A stretch of DNA of 44,049 nucleotides, from the NCBI RefSeq assembly GCF_014831675.1, contig NZ_VJXY01000052.1, positions 1-44,049 on the forward strand, read 5' to 3'. Positions within the stretch are counted from its first letter, which is position 1. Each line of letters starts with the position of its first letter. A model generated the notes under the pieces. That model saw only the letters and a list, made by a program, of their open reading frames with translations, did no database searches and was not told the DNA's origin. Shown here one piece after another: positions 34,466 to 43,136 of the stretch. The position numbers and the translations under genes were made by a program. The DNA is from Komarekiella delphini-convector SJRDD-AB1. GTDB taxonomy: Bacteria > Cyanobacteriota > Cyanobacteriia > Cyanobacteriales > Nostocaceae.

Positions 34466-35266
34466 ATGTCTGAAAAGCAGATAAATCAACCACTCCTCAC
34501 CCTGCTAAGCGATTTTGGCGATCGCGATGTGTATGTAGGCGTGATCAAAGGAGTCATAGCTCAAATCAACCCCAATTTAACTGTGGTGGACTTGACGCAC
34601 CAGATTTCACCGCAAAACATCGCCGCAGCAAGGTTTTGCTTAATGAATGCTTATGCATATTTCCCAGTTGGAACAGTACATGTGGCTGTGGTAGATCCAG
34701 GTGTGGGAGGCAGACGACGGGCGATCGCAGTAGAATTTGCTCAAGGTTTTTTAGTAGGCCCAGATAATGGTATCTTCAGTGGGGTACTAAGTCAAAGCCC
34801 CGCGCTCGCCGCCGTTGAACTTACAAACCCTAATTATTGGAGAACGCGTCAACCAAGCAAGACTTTTCACGCTAGAGATATCTTTGCACCAGTAGGAGCC
34901 AATCTTGCTAGTGGTGTTCCTCTCAAACAGCTTGGACGAGAAATCAATCCCACAGATTTAGTACAACTAGATATAAACTATTGTAACGAAACAACAACAG
35001 GTGTGGCGGGTTGCATCCAATACATTGACCACTTTGGTAACTTAGTAAGCAACATTCCAGGGAGTTACGTACAAAGCAAAATCTGGTGTGTGCAAGCTGC
35101 TGGATTGACTATACCTGGGTGTGAAACTTACACTGATGTCAATGTTGGAGAAGCGATCGCTTTAGTTGGCAGTCATGGCTGGGTAGAAATTTCCATTAAT
35201 AGTGGTAATGCTCATTTACAGTTACAGATAAACTGGCAAGATGCATTACAAGTCTTGTTTTTGTGA
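34466..35266 (+). CDS. SAM hydroxide adenosyltransferase (DUF62 family)
   Basis: The enzyme hydrolyses S-adenosylmethionine to adenosine and methionine; the family also includes fluorinase and chlorinase. At 266 residues it has the normal length. LLTLLSDFGDRDVYVGVIKG (from residue 10), VVDPGVGGRRRAIAV (about 76-90), GPDNGIFSG (about 98), and TFHARDIFAPVGANLA (about 131-146) carry the Asp/Arg/His residues of the hydroxide-adenosyltransferase type. The halogenase-specific insertion is not seen. It forms a separate unit downstream of the small gene on the other strand. Confidence 0.9.
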   Translation: MSEKQINQPLLTLLSDFGDRDVYVGVIKGVIAQINPNLTVVDLTHQISPQNIAAARFCLMNAYAYFPVGTVHVAVVDPGVGGRRRAIAVEFAQGFLVGPDNGIFSGVLSQSPALAAVELTNPNYWRTRQPSKTFHARDIFAPVGANLASGVPLKQLGREINPTDLVQLDINYCNETTTGVAGCIQYIDHFGNLVSNIPGSYVQSKIWCVQAAGLTIPGCETYTDVNVGEAIALVGSHGWVEISINSGNAHLQLQINWQDALQVLFL

Positions 35267-35452
35267 GAAATCACTCAGATCGAAAGTGCCTGTTGCAGGC
35301 GAAGAAATATTGTGATGCTACGTTAGTCTTATTGCCCATCATAATAAAAGTAACCAGTCAGAAAATTCCCTTCGCACTTAACAAGGGAATCATTACCACT
35401 GTCTGCGTACCAGCGGCGCAAACTACTGGCTATCCTTACTCATTGCTTTTAT

Positions 35453-36109
35453 ATGACTACGCAAACACTATCCACACCAGAAGTCTATCAAGGTCAGTTC
35501 GGAGAATTTACAATTACTCAGAGCGATCGCACTGGCGTAATTATCTACCGTGCTGGTTTAATGGTAGCTGCACTTAGCTTTGCCATCGGCAGCGTTTTGG
35601 TTTTGCTCAACAATAATCCGAATATTTTTACGACACTGACGCTTTTATATGCCTGCTTTAGTCTCGCTCTCGGCGTCAGTTTATTGACCATTCATATTTA
35701 TATGGCATCACTACACCGATTGTTGCAGCTTTTTTGGGCGATCGGTAGCATTGCAGCTATAGCCTTCGCACTATCGAGTAGTGAACCATTGGCTATTACT
35801 GTTTATAATCACCCCCTTACCTTATTCGGAGTTGGTTTTACTTTCGTTGCTTTGACAGGCATTTATTTCAAAGAAGCTTTTTGCTTTAATCGTCTAGAAA
35901 CCAAGGTATTAACTATTACTGTACCGCTACTATTGTTAGGACATTTAGTGGGTATTTTACCAACTCAAGCCGAACAGATTTTATTAGGAGTTTGGGCAAT
36001 TTTGTTTATAGTATTCGCTTTGCGTAAAGCACTGCAAGAAATTCCTCCTGATATTGGTGATAAATCTGTATTTGCTTATTTGAAAAAACAAAGCTTAGAA
36101 AAGGTTTAA
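35453..36109 (+). CDS. DUF2301 family integral membrane protein
   Basis: The 218-residue protein opens with a conserved soluble part (YQGQFGEFTITQSDRTGVIIYRAGL) and continues with about six hydrophobic segments. This fits the DUF2301 family of cyanobacterial membrane proteins, whose function is unknown. The stop codon overlaps the start of the next gene (TAATG), so the two are translationally coupled. A frame at 35263-35577 overlaps its start but is not credible as a gene. Confidence 0.8.
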   Translation: MTTQTLSTPEVYQGQFGEFTITQSDRTGVIIYRAGLMVAALSFAIGSVLVLLNNNPNIFTTLTLLYACFSLALGVSLLTIHIYMASLHRLLQLFWAIGSIAAIAFALSSSEPLAITVYNHPLTLFGVGFTFVALTGIYFKEAFCFNRLETKVLTITVPLLLLGHLVGILPTQAEQILLGVWAILFIVFALRKALQEIPPDIGDKSVFAYLKKQSLEKV

Positions 36110-36798
36110 TGCAGAAAAGATATCGCCAGTCTTTAAAACTTCCTAAATTCCATCTGCTAAAACGCCAACAAATCTGGACACTTACGGCTCAGGGATGGTT
36201 GATATTTCTGGTTATTACTGCTTATTTAACATTCTTGACAATTACTCATATCCACCCATTTCTAGCCGTAAATTCTCCCATCAAAACAGCGGATGCATTA
36301 GTTGTTGAAGGATGGGTACCAGACTATGGAATACAACAAGCTTTGACTGAATTTAATAATGGTTCTTATCACCTAATTATTACTACAGGAAGCAGCATAG
36401 AGAGAGGAAGTTATTTGATTGGATACAAAAACTTTGCAGAAGTTTCAGCCGCTACCTTCAAAAAGCTCGGTTTAGCATCAGAGAAAGTCATAGCCGTTCC
36501 TACACCTTCTGTTATCAAGGATCGCAGTTATGCATCTGCTGCCGAATTTCGCCGCTGGCTATCTAATTCAGATGTCAAAATAGAATCAATTAATCTTCTC
36601 TCCTGGGACGTTCATTCCCGCAGAAGTTGGCTATTATTTAAACAAATACTTGCTCCCAAAATTCAAGTAGGTGTAATTGCAGCCAAAAATAATAATTACG
36701 ATCCAAGTAAGTGGTGGGTTTCTAGCGAAGGTGTGCGAACAATCATGTCTGAAACCATCGCTTATATTTATGCACGGTTTTTAAATTGGAAAGCATAA
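36109..36798 (+). CDS. YdcF/SanA-like (DUF218) membrane-anchored protein
   Basis: The 229-residue protein has one N-terminal membrane helix (about residues 31-50) and a Rossmann-like outside domain: ADALVVEGWVPDYG (about 62-75), LIITTGSS, KVIAVPTPSVIKDRSYASAAEF (about 128-149), INLLSWDVHSRRSWLLF (about 163-179). These match the DUF218/ElyC-SanA-YdcF layout, though the usual GGG and Ser-rich loops are changed. Relatives affect envelope or peptidoglycan integrity. It is coupled to the DUF2301 gene by a one-base overlap. Confidence 0.72.
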   Translation: MQKRYRQSLKLPKFHLLKRQQIWTLTAQGWLIFLVITAYLTFLTITHIHPFLAVNSPIKTADALVVEGWVPDYGIQQALTEFNNGSYHLIITTGSSIERGSYLIGYKNFAEVSAATFKKLGLASEKVIAVPTPSVIKDRSYASAAEFRRWLSNSDVKIESINLLSWDVHSRRSWLLFKQILAPKIQVGVIAAKNNNYDPSKWWVSSEGVRTIMSETIAYIYARFLNWKA

Positions 36799-36962
36799 GA
36801 AAACAGCAGAGCACGAACTAGACAGCGATATAATCATCCGCTTGGCTGTTCCGTGATAGGGGAAGTCAACAATTTGCAGCACTTTCTATATCAAAGCTAG
36901 GCGATCGCACATCCTTGATCGAAGTAGACTAACAAAAATTGACATTTAGCGTGCTAAAAGCT

Positions 36963-37277
36963 TTAAATATCCTCTATATCCTCAACTTCTTTAAAGATTT
37001 GTTCTATGTCTTGTGAACCATGAATAATACGCACGATTTCAATTCCTCCATCTAGAGTGCGGTAAAAAATAAGGTAACTTCCAACAGGAAAACTGCGGAG
37101 GGAAAAAGCTAAGTTTTCGCGTCCTTCTCCCATTTGCGGAAATTTGGCAAGTTTGGCAAACTTTTCTCGCAGCTTATCAAAAAGGTTGTCAGCAGCCCGT
37201 GGGTTATTTTTGGCAACGTAGCTCCAGATATTCTCAAGGTCAAGTGCTGCTTGATTAGAAATTTTAAATCGCTTCAT
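36963..37277 (-). CDS. ParE/RelE-superfamily toxin
   Basis: At 104 residues it has the family length. KISNQAALDLENIWSYVA at the N-terminus and FPQMGEGRENL followed by FPVGSYLIFYRTLDGGIEIVRIIHG are the ParE-type blocks. ParE toxins poison gyrase, RelE toxins cut mRNA; the sequence fits ParE better. Its ATG overlaps the antitoxin stop by four bases (ATGA), so it is translated after the antitoxin. Confidence 0.88.
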   Translation of the reverse strand: MKRFKISNQAALDLENIWSYVAKNNPRAADNLFDKLREKFAKLAKFPQMGEGRENLAFSLRSFPVGSYLIFYRTLDGGIEIVRIIHGSQDIEQIFKEVEDIEDI

Positions 37278-37633
37278 GGAGCGTCGTTTTCCGCCAATCT
37301 CTTGCGTCCTCTTGTTTTGATTTCCTCAAAAAAAGCTGGGAGCGATTCTTCATCGTATTCGGTATACTGACCACTATCAAGCTGCTCAATTCCAATGGCT
37401 ATTTCTCGTCGTAACATCTCAAGTTTGAGCGTTTTCAATTCTTCCTCCAGACGTTCAAGGCTATCCATCATGTCTTGAAACGCTTGCGCTTCCTGAACTA
37501 CAACCTCTGCTTTCCCGTTCACCGTCAGCACCAAAGGAGATTTTGTAAGCTTTATCCGTTCTACATAGTCCTTGGCGTTTCGTTTAAAGTCGGTGAGAGT
37601 TTGAATATTTTCAAGATTAATTCTAACTTCCAT
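37274..37633 (-). CDS. Phd/YefM-type antitoxin
   Basis: The 119-residue protein has an N-terminal Phd/YefM DNA-binding fold (LTDFKRNAKDYVERIKLTKS, LVLTVNGKAEVVVQEAQAF, about residues 13-53) and a long helical C-terminus (about 54-119) that should bind the toxin. The C-terminal part is longer than in many Phd proteins. It precedes the toxin with a 4-bp overlap. A 9-bp inverted repeat overlapping the start codon is the likely autoregulatory operator. Confidence 0.87.
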   Translation of the reverse strand: MEVRINLENIQTLTDFKRNAKDYVERIKLTKSPLVLTVNGKAEVVVQEAQAFQDMMDSLERLEEELKTLKLEMLRREIAIGIEQLDSGQYTEYDEESLPAFFEEIKTRGRKRLAENDAP

Positions 37634-37679
37634 AGCATTGAATAATATATTTTATAAAACATCTTATTAGATGCTATGG
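37630..37679. promoter_or_regulatory. Inverted repeat at the toxin-antitoxin promoter
   Basis: CCATAGCAT (37630-37638) and ATGCTATGG (37671-37679) are a perfect 9-bp inverted repeat, with one arm covering the antitoxin start codon and the other at -38 to -46. The A/T-rich 32 bp between would hold the promoter. This is a typical layout for repression by a toxin-antitoxin complex. Confidence 0.55.
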
Positions 37680-37746
37680 CTCGTATCTGTTTTTGTCAAT
37701 CAGCATCTATGCCAAAATGGCTACTTAGGAAGCGGAAATTGATTTT

Positions 37747-37875
37747 TTACCCAACAAACATTCGACCGAATTGTTGGGGTAATTGGGATACATACTCAAA
37801 TGGCTCCAACCCTTGACTAGATGTAATACTTTGGGCTGTTTCGTCCCATTCTTGCAGTTTTACGGTCAGAGTCAT
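37747..37875 (-). CDS. Possible 42-residue antitoxin-like remnant
   Basis: A frame from ATG at 37875 to TAA at 37747 encodes 42 residues. The opening MTLTVKLQEWDETAQSITSS followed by FEYVSQL resembles the start of short ribbon-helix-helix antitoxins of cyanobacteria, where an alternating beta-strand is followed by a helix. The usual C-terminal half is absent, there is no ribosome site and no toxin is attached, so it may be a decayed gene beside the intact toxin-antitoxin pair. Confidence 0.35.
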   Translation of the reverse strand: MTLTVKLQEWDETAQSITSSQGLEPFEYVSQLPQQFGRMFVG

Positions 37876-38091
37876 GGTCAATACTTGGTTAATAATTTAT
37901 AGGATATAATAGTAAGATTTATCAATAAGTAGTTAGTTGTATTGTGATTTGGTATACCTGTGGGTAGGTGACAGATAGGCGATCGCATCCAAACTAAACA
38001 AACTTTGCCAGCAAAACATTAAGGGCAAAGACTACCTTTTTCAAGTTCTAAATTTGGGAATACTCAAACCAGTAGGCGTGAGGATGGAATT
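37876..38091. other. Upstream region of dprA
   Basis: This is an A/T-rich gap with one HIP1 site (near 37980). I see no hairpin or operator; it should contain the dprA promoter. Confidence 0.4.
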
Positions 38092-39210
38092 GTGGTGGAA
38101 GAGGGCGCATATTGGCTAGCTTGGTCGCAAATTTCTGGGATTGGGCCGGTATTGCTGCGACGGCTGCAACAGCATTTCGGTACGCTAGCAATAGCTTGGA
38201 AAGCTAGCAAGGCTCAGTTAGGAGAAGTTGAGGGTTTTGGTTTTCAGACATTGGAAAAAGTAGTACAACAGCGATCGCGTCTGCACCCAGAAAACATATT
38301 CACCAAGCACCAGCAAGAAAACTCGCATTTCTGGACACCAGCAGATACAGATTATCCGCGTTTGTTGCTGGAAACTCCCAGTCCACCGCCGATTTTGTAC
38401 TATCGCGGTGAAGTTGAACTACAAGAAAATCTGGGACAAAAACCACTAGTTGGGATTGTGGGAACACGTCAACCATCTGAGTATGGTATCCGTTGGACTC
38501 GCCAAATCAGCACAGCTTTGGCTAAAAATGGTTTTACAGTTGTTTCTGGGATGGCGCAAGGAATTGATACAGAAAGTCATAGCGCCGCGATGAAAGCAGG
38601 TGGACGCACGATCGCAGTTTTAGGTACTGGTGTAGATGTCATCTATCCACACAAAAATCGAGAACTGTACAAACAGATTTTGACTGCTGGGTTAGTCGTA
38701 AGTGAATATCCAGCAAAAACACCACCTGATCGCACTCACTTTCCTCGCCGTAATCGGATTATTGCAGGTTTATGCCGTGCCATCTTGGTAATGGAAGCAC
38801 CTTTGAAATCTGGCGCTTTAATTACAGCTACCTATGCAAATGAATTTGGTCGAGATGTCTATGCACTACCTGGAAGACTAGATGATAACCCGGCTCAAGG
38901 TTGTTTAAAGTTACTTAATCAAGGAGCTTCTTTTATTCTTAAAGAAATAGACGAACTGTTAACCATGTTGGGAGCAGTCCCCCAACTTGATCTAGTGGAA
39001 GTATCCCCCACATCTGAACAGTTGAGTTTGCCTAATTTATCGCCAGAACTGCAAAGAATAATAGATGTGTTAACTTTTGATGCTTTAACTTTCGATATTA
39101 TTGTTCAACAAACAAGCATGGCTGCTGGCTCAGTTTCCAGCGCTTTATTACAGTTGGAACTTATGGGTTTAGTTTCCCAACTCCCAGGAATGCGGTATCA
39201 GAAAAGTTAA
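38092..39210 (+). CDS. dprA: DNA-processing protein DprA (DNA uptake/transformation)
   Basis: DprA loads RecA on incoming single-stranded DNA during transformation. At 372 residues it has an N-terminal helix-hairpin-helix-like part (residues 10-60), the DprA Rossmann fold (VGIVGTRQPSEYG at about 120; VVSGMAQGIDTESH at about 148-161; AVLGTGVDVIYPHKN; SEYP; FPRRNRIIAGL), and a C-terminal winged-helix domain (about 310-372, FDIIVQQTSMAAGSVSSALLQ). The start is GTG (38092, or the next codon) with GAGG upstream. It converges with the next gene. Confidence 0.95.
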   Translation: MVEEGAYWLAWSQISGIGPVLLRRLQQHFGTLAIAWKASKAQLGEVEGFGFQTLEKVVQQRSRLHPENIFTKHQQENSHFWTPADTDYPRLLLETPSPPPILYYRGEVELQENLGQKPLVGIVGTRQPSEYGIRWTRQISTALAKNGFTVVSGMAQGIDTESHSAAMKAGGRTIAVLGTGVDVIYPHKNRELYKQILTAGLVVSEYPAKTPPDRTHFPRRNRIIAGLCRAILVMEAPLKSGALITATYANEFGRDVYALPGRLDDNPAQGCLKLLNQGASFILKEIDELLTMLGAVPQLDLVEVSPTSEQLSLPNLSPELQRIIDVLTFDALTFDIIVQQTSMAAGSVSSALLQLELMGLVSQLPGMRYQKS

Positions 39211-39247
39211 AAGACAAAAATATAATTCTACAATCTCAAATCTTAAA

Positions 39248-40810
39248 TTATCTTGGGGGATAATATTGGGGATTTGTCACTGGCGATGGATAACCGTTTG
39301 CGGGTGTAGTACTTCCCATGCTGTTGGGTGGAGGAGCGATTATTGGAGACTGATAACCGCTGGTGGGTATGTTAGTTGTTGTCCTGTTGGGTACAGCAGG
39401 AGTTATGATTGGGGGTTGATAACTAGCTCCGGGTATAGGACTTGTCGTATTACTGGGTGTGACAGCATTTTGGCTAAACTGTTCGTAAGCAGCACGAGAA
39501 ATTGAGCTAATCAATTTTTCCGCACGAGGATCGTTGGTGGGGCGTTGTACCATAACAGCAGCTATGTAGCGCTTACCAGTTGGGATATCAACCAAACCGG
39601 CATCTGCCAGCATTGTCCCAATATCGCCCGTTTTGTGGTATATTCTTGCACCTGCGCCTAAACCGGATGGCAGTAAATTATCTTTCTCGGTTCGGCGCAT
39701 GATATCAAGGATTTGATCACGCGATCGCATACTCACCAAATTACCTTGATTCACAATAGCGATCAAATTCCCTAATTCCTTGGGACTGGTAGTGTTTGTT
39801 CCTTGTAAATCTGGAAGTTGATTACGAATTGTTGTGGTTGTCAATCCCCAACTGCGAAAACGTTGGTTCAGTACCTCCATACCTCCCATATGGGCAATCA
39901 ATATATTTGTGGCTGTGTTGTCGCTGATTGTAATCATTTTAGTTGCGACTTCCAAAGCTGAGTACTGCGTTCCTGCTGGTTTGTATTGCAGATTTCCTGA
40001 GCCGCCAGCCATCATTTCCTGTTGCATGGTCAGCATTTCATCTAGGCGGATTTTCCCTGCATCCACATCTTGGAAAAAAGCAACCAGAATCGGCACTTTA
40101 ATCGTGCTAGCCGCCGGAAAACTAGCAGAACCATTCACATCCACATAAGCCCCAGTATCCAAATCTACTAAGAACGCTCCAGGTGTTAGATCTGAGTTAG
40201 CTGCTGCCAGATTTTGTACAGCATTTTTCAAGGGAGTAATTTCTTGGGAGAGGTATAAGCTGGAATTTGATGGGCTTTGGCTAGGTTGTGGTTGCGATCG
40301 CCCAACACCAACATTAGTATTAGATTGCCCCGACGAAGTTGTATTGATGCGATTAGCAGGGTCTAATATTGACAACACTGTGCCGATGATCGCGCCAATA
40401 CCAACTCCCACAATTAATAATCGCAGGATATACAACATAGTTCTTGCCATTGGCTTTAACCGCGTTTTACGCGATACTGGTCTGCCTTTTTTCGGCAACA
40501 ACTGCTTTTCTACACGCCCTATTTTTGACTTGAAAGCACCCGGTTTCAAGGGTGGAATCTTTCCCTTCGCAGTCGGAATTGGTTTTACTGCTGCTGGCAT
40601 GACTAACCCCTTGACCCTGCGTGTACCAGTGGGGATTGAGGGAGGACTGATACCATTTTTTGGGCGTGTTAATCCTACATCTCCACCAGCAGCACTCTGC
40701 TGCTGGTTTTTCACTTTCTTCTGTCCTACTTTTTGAATGAGTGGACGCTGGCGACTATTTAAGGGTTGACGCCGCGAGAAAGCTGTTAGTTTGTCACTCG
40801 ACTCTGACAC
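39248..40810 (-). CDS. Membrane-anchored class A beta-lactamase-fold serine hydrolase
   Basis: The GTG start has AGGAG six bases upstream. Of 520 residues, 1-125 are cytosolic, very basic and Pro-rich; a membrane helix follows (about 126-147), then a linker. The serine-hydrolase domain shows Ser235-x-x-Lys238 (STIK), Ser296-Asp-Asn298 (SDN) and Lys393-Thr-Gly395 (KTG). The Glu166/Asn170 pair of true class A beta-lactamases is not found: LPDLQ stands where EPELN is expected. It is therefore more likely a penicillin-binding or peptidase-like protein than a beta-lactamase. The C-terminal 75 residues are Pro/Ser/Thr/Asn-rich with repeated GYQSP-like units, probably extended in the periplasm. Confidence 0.82.
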   Translation of the reverse strand: MSESSDKLTAFSRRQPLNSRQRPLIQKVGQKKVKNQQQSAAGGDVGLTRPKNGISPPSIPTGTRRVKGLVMPAAVKPIPTAKGKIPPLKPGAFKSKIGRVEKQLLPKKGRPVSRKTRLKPMARTMLYILRLLIVGVGIGAIIGTVLSILDPANRINTTSSGQSNTNVGVGRSQPQPSQSPSNSSLYLSQEITPLKNAVQNLAAANSDLTPGAFLVDLDTGAYVDVNGSASFPAASTIKVPILVAFFQDVDAGKIRLDEMLTMQQEMMAGGSGNLQYKPAGTQYSALEVATKMITISDNTATNILIAHMGGMEVLNQRFRSWGLTTTTIRNQLPDLQGTNTTSPKELGNLIAIVNQGNLVSMRSRDQILDIMRRTEKDNLLPSGLGAGARIYHKTGDIGTMLADAGLVDIPTGKRYIAAVMVQRPTNDPRAEKLISSISRAAYEQFSQNAVTPSNTTSPIPGASYQPPIITPAVPNRTTTNIPTSGYQSPIIAPPPNSMGSTTPANGYPSPVTNPQYYPPR

Positions 40811-40984
40811 CGCTACTCCTTGTTACCCGCTCAACTTTTTCTTTGCAGACTCCTGACCCAAAACTCAATCTTCAAACACTTTGATACTCAAATCGCCCTC
40901 TGCTACTAGGTAGCATTTTGGTGTTTATAAGTTTAAGCCATGTTCATTGTTTTGGGGATGATTGGATACATATTAAACAATGAA

Positions 40985-41722
40985 TTACAAGTTTTCACTA
41001 TTATGCTGGTTTTTAAGCGCCCATTCAACCTGATGTACAATCCCGCGGAGCATTGCTACTTCGCCTGTTTCCAGGTGAGCGCGGTTATACAGTTGGCGGA
41101 ATTTTTCCATACGACTAGCTGCCGTATGCGGATAAAGATAACCTATTTTCAACAGTAGCGATTCTAGTTGCTGGTAGTATGCTTCCACAACATCCAAAGG
41201 TGCGAGATCCGGCTGGGATATCTGAGTCTTAGGTAGCTCTGCACATTGTGCCAGTTCATAACAGCAGATTGCCACAGCAGTAGCCAAATTCAGAGATAGA
41301 TAATCCTGACTTGTGGGAATGCAAACAAACCGCTGAGCATAGTTTAATTCTTCATTGCTCAATCCCCGGTCTTCCCTGCCAAAAATTAGGGCTGCGGGTT
41401 TTTCTGGTTCCTCCAGTAACCAAGGTAGCGCAGTGCGAGGGTTTTCTAAGGGCATTTCCCAACTCCGAACGCGCCCGGTAGTGGCGATCGCCCGTACACA
41501 TCCTTGCAACGCTTCTGGTAAAGTTGCTACCAATACCGCAGATTCTAAAATTTCTTTAGCATGGACTGCCATCTTTAAAGCTTCCACCGACAGCGGATCG
41601 CATTGTGGATTTACTAATACTAAATGATGTAGCCCGAAATTTTTCATTACCCGTGCGATCGCCCCGACATTTAAAGGCCCAGCTGGCTCTACCAACACAA
41701 TTCTTAACCCAGCCAAGCTCAT
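40985..41722 (-). CDS. trmJ: tRNA 2'-O-methyltransferase, TrmJ type (SPOUT fold)
   Basis: It is predicted to methylate the ribose at position 32 of tRNAs using SAM. The 245-residue protein shows the three SpoU motifs: VEPAGPLNVGAIARVMKNFG (from residue 11), ALIFGREDRGLSNEEL (about 109-124) and CIPTSQDYLSLNLATAVAI (about 132-150). A C-terminal helical extension (about 170-245) is as in TrmJ. The ATG at 41720-41722 has AGGAGG six bases upstream. It is 174 bp upstream of the serine hydrolase gene on the same strand. Confidence 0.9.
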   Translation of the reverse strand: MSLAGLRIVLVEPAGPLNVGAIARVMKNFGLHHLVLVNPQCDPLSVEALKMAVHAKEILESAVLVATLPEALQGCVRAIATTGRVRSWEMPLENPRTALPWLLEEPEKPAALIFGREDRGLSNEELNYAQRFVCIPTSQDYLSLNLATAVAICCYELAQCAELPKTQISQPDLAPLDVVEAYYQQLESLLLKIGYLYPHTAASRMEKFRQLYNRAHLETGEVAMLRGIVHQVEWALKNQHNSENL

Positions 41723-41819
41723 GTTTTGCCTCCTGCGATCGCACTTCAGAAATAATAATTATAAGGGTGCTTTCAAAGAAGTGTGTCTTTCTCCTAGTTG
41801 TAAACGTGACACGACGGGT

Positions 41820-41860
41820 ATATTCGTGGCGATCATGTATGGTGCGATCGCCACGAATAT
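41820..41860. repeat. 15-bp perfect inverted repeat with HIP1 core
   Basis: ATATTCGTGGCGATC and GATCGCCACGAATAT pair perfectly around an 11-nt loop. The right arm contains most of a HIP1 octamer. It lies between the HAF-repeat gene and trmJ (both - strand). There is no T-run on either side, so it is not a standard terminator; an RNA-processing or pausing hairpin or a small dispersed repeat is possible. Confidence 0.75.
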
Positions 41861-41918
41861 CAATTTTGTCGCTGTGTAGAATAGTCGCATGCCAGAACAC
41901 AGCATTTTTAGCTACAAA

Positions 41919-43136
41919 TTATTTTGCAACATTTGTCGAACGATGCAACTGACGCTGACGATAGCGTAGAGAGGTTAACCCTGCTCCTGCCAATAACGTA
42001 GCGCCTATTGTCAACGGTTCCGGTACAGGTTCGGCAGACTTTGGAGTCAGCAAGAAAGCTCTTGCATTACCGTCCTTATCCGTGCCTGTTCCGACAATTT
42101 GCCCTTTGTTATTAATGGCTCTCACAACAGATAGCCTCCAACCTAGACTAGGGTCGATCAATGTATTGAGATCTCTGACGCCAGTATCACTAGTCCAAAC
42201 AAAGGGGCCATCTGTATAACGGTAAAAGAAGCCATTTCCTATTACCTGACCTGCATCATTGATGTCATAGGCGGCTATACCAGTATAAAAATTCTCGTCT
42301 GTACCTGGGACTGGGATAGTAGAACCAAGGTCAATCTCATCACCATCGCTCCACACAACGGCGCTACTGATATAAGGGCCAGTATAGTCATAGATGCTAC
42401 CCGCTACGTCTCCGACATTATTGATAGCAATAGCAGCGCTACTAGCGCCATCATCTTTAGATCTAGATATGAGGGTCATACCACCGCTGCTAGTCCATAC
42501 AAAGGCATTTTCAAATCCTGAATTGTTAGCAGTAGTGGTTCCTACCACCTGACCTGCATCATTGATGTCCGCACCGAAACTGTAATTACCGAGATCCTCG
42601 CCACTTAACGTACCGAGATTAGTCATACCAGTGCTTTGACTCCACAAAAAGGCGCGAGAGGTCGGCGGTGGAGAGTCATCGGTTAATCCAAGGTTTGAAC
42701 TTCCCACCACTTGACCTGCATTATTGATAGCTGTGGCTACACTCCTACCACCTAGAGTACCGAGGTTGGTCATGCCACTGCTCTTGCTCCATAGAAAGGC
42801 ACGCTCACCCTTAGTACTACCCGATCGCCCCACTACCTGACCCACATCATTGATGTCATTAGCAATGCTATAAGAGCCACCAGGGAGGATACCGAGGTCA
42901 GTCATGCCACTACTCTTACTCCACACAAAAGCGTGATTTCCCTTGCCAGTAGAAAATGCTCCTACCACCTGACCTACATCATTGAGACCATAAGCACTAC
43001 CCTGTCCGACGTCGGTGAGGTCATAGAGAATTGCTGCCATTGCTGAGGGGTTTATCCCCAGTGTCATCAGGGCAGCCATCCCACATAAAATTGGTAACTT
43101 TGTTACTGTTGTTTTTAATGTATTTATTAGAACCAT
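41919..43136 (-). CDS. HAF-repeat PEP-CTERM surface protein
   Basis: I place the start at the ATG at 43134-43136 (405 residues), preceded by AAGGAG; the longer frame opens with TTG. A signal peptide ends at about SAMA (residue 34). The exported part holds seven or eight copies of an approximately 40-55-residue unit containing DINDxGQVVG and HAFVWSKSSGM or AFLWS, the HAF repeat, probably forming a beta-propeller-like structure. The C-terminus VPEPLTIGATLLAGAGL plus a basic tail (RYRQRQ) is a PEP-CTERM signal for exosortase. No enzyme motif is visible; a surface-structural or binding role is likely. Confidence 0.88.
   Translation of the reverse strand: MVLINTLKTTVTKLPILCGMAALMTLGINPSAMAAILYDLTDVGQGSAYGLNDVGQVVGAFSTGKGNHAFVWSKSSGMTDLGILPGGSYSIANDINDVGQVVGRSGSTKGERAFLWSKSSGMTNLGTLGGRSVATAINNAGQVVGSSNLGLTDDSPPPTSRAFLWSQSTGMTNLGTLSGEDLGNYSFGADINDAGQVVGTTTANNSGFENAFVWTSSGGMTLISRSKDDGASSAAIAINNVGDVAGSIYDYTGPYISSAVVWSDGDEIDLGSTIPVPGTDENFYTGIAAYDINDAGQVIGNGFFYRYTDGPFVWTSDTGVRDLNTLIDPSLGWRLSVVRAINNKGQIVGTGTDKDGNARAFLLTPKSAEPVPEPLTIGATLLAGAGLTSLRYRQRQLHRSTNVAK

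Noticed and set aside
35263-35577. A 104-codon open frame between the SAM hydroxide adenosyltransferase and DUF2301 genes
   Set aside because: It overlaps the start of the well-supported DUF2301 gene in another frame, has no ribosome site of its own, and its composition is unlike a real protein.
40901-40919. Hairpin TGCTAC/GTAGCA with four T, terminator-like
   Set aside because: It points in the + direction, where no gene ends; the neighbouring genes are both on the - strand.
41556-41952. Overlapping open frames on both strands around the trmJ 5' end
   Set aside because: They are out-of-frame shadows of trmJ and of the inverted-repeat region, without ribosome sites.
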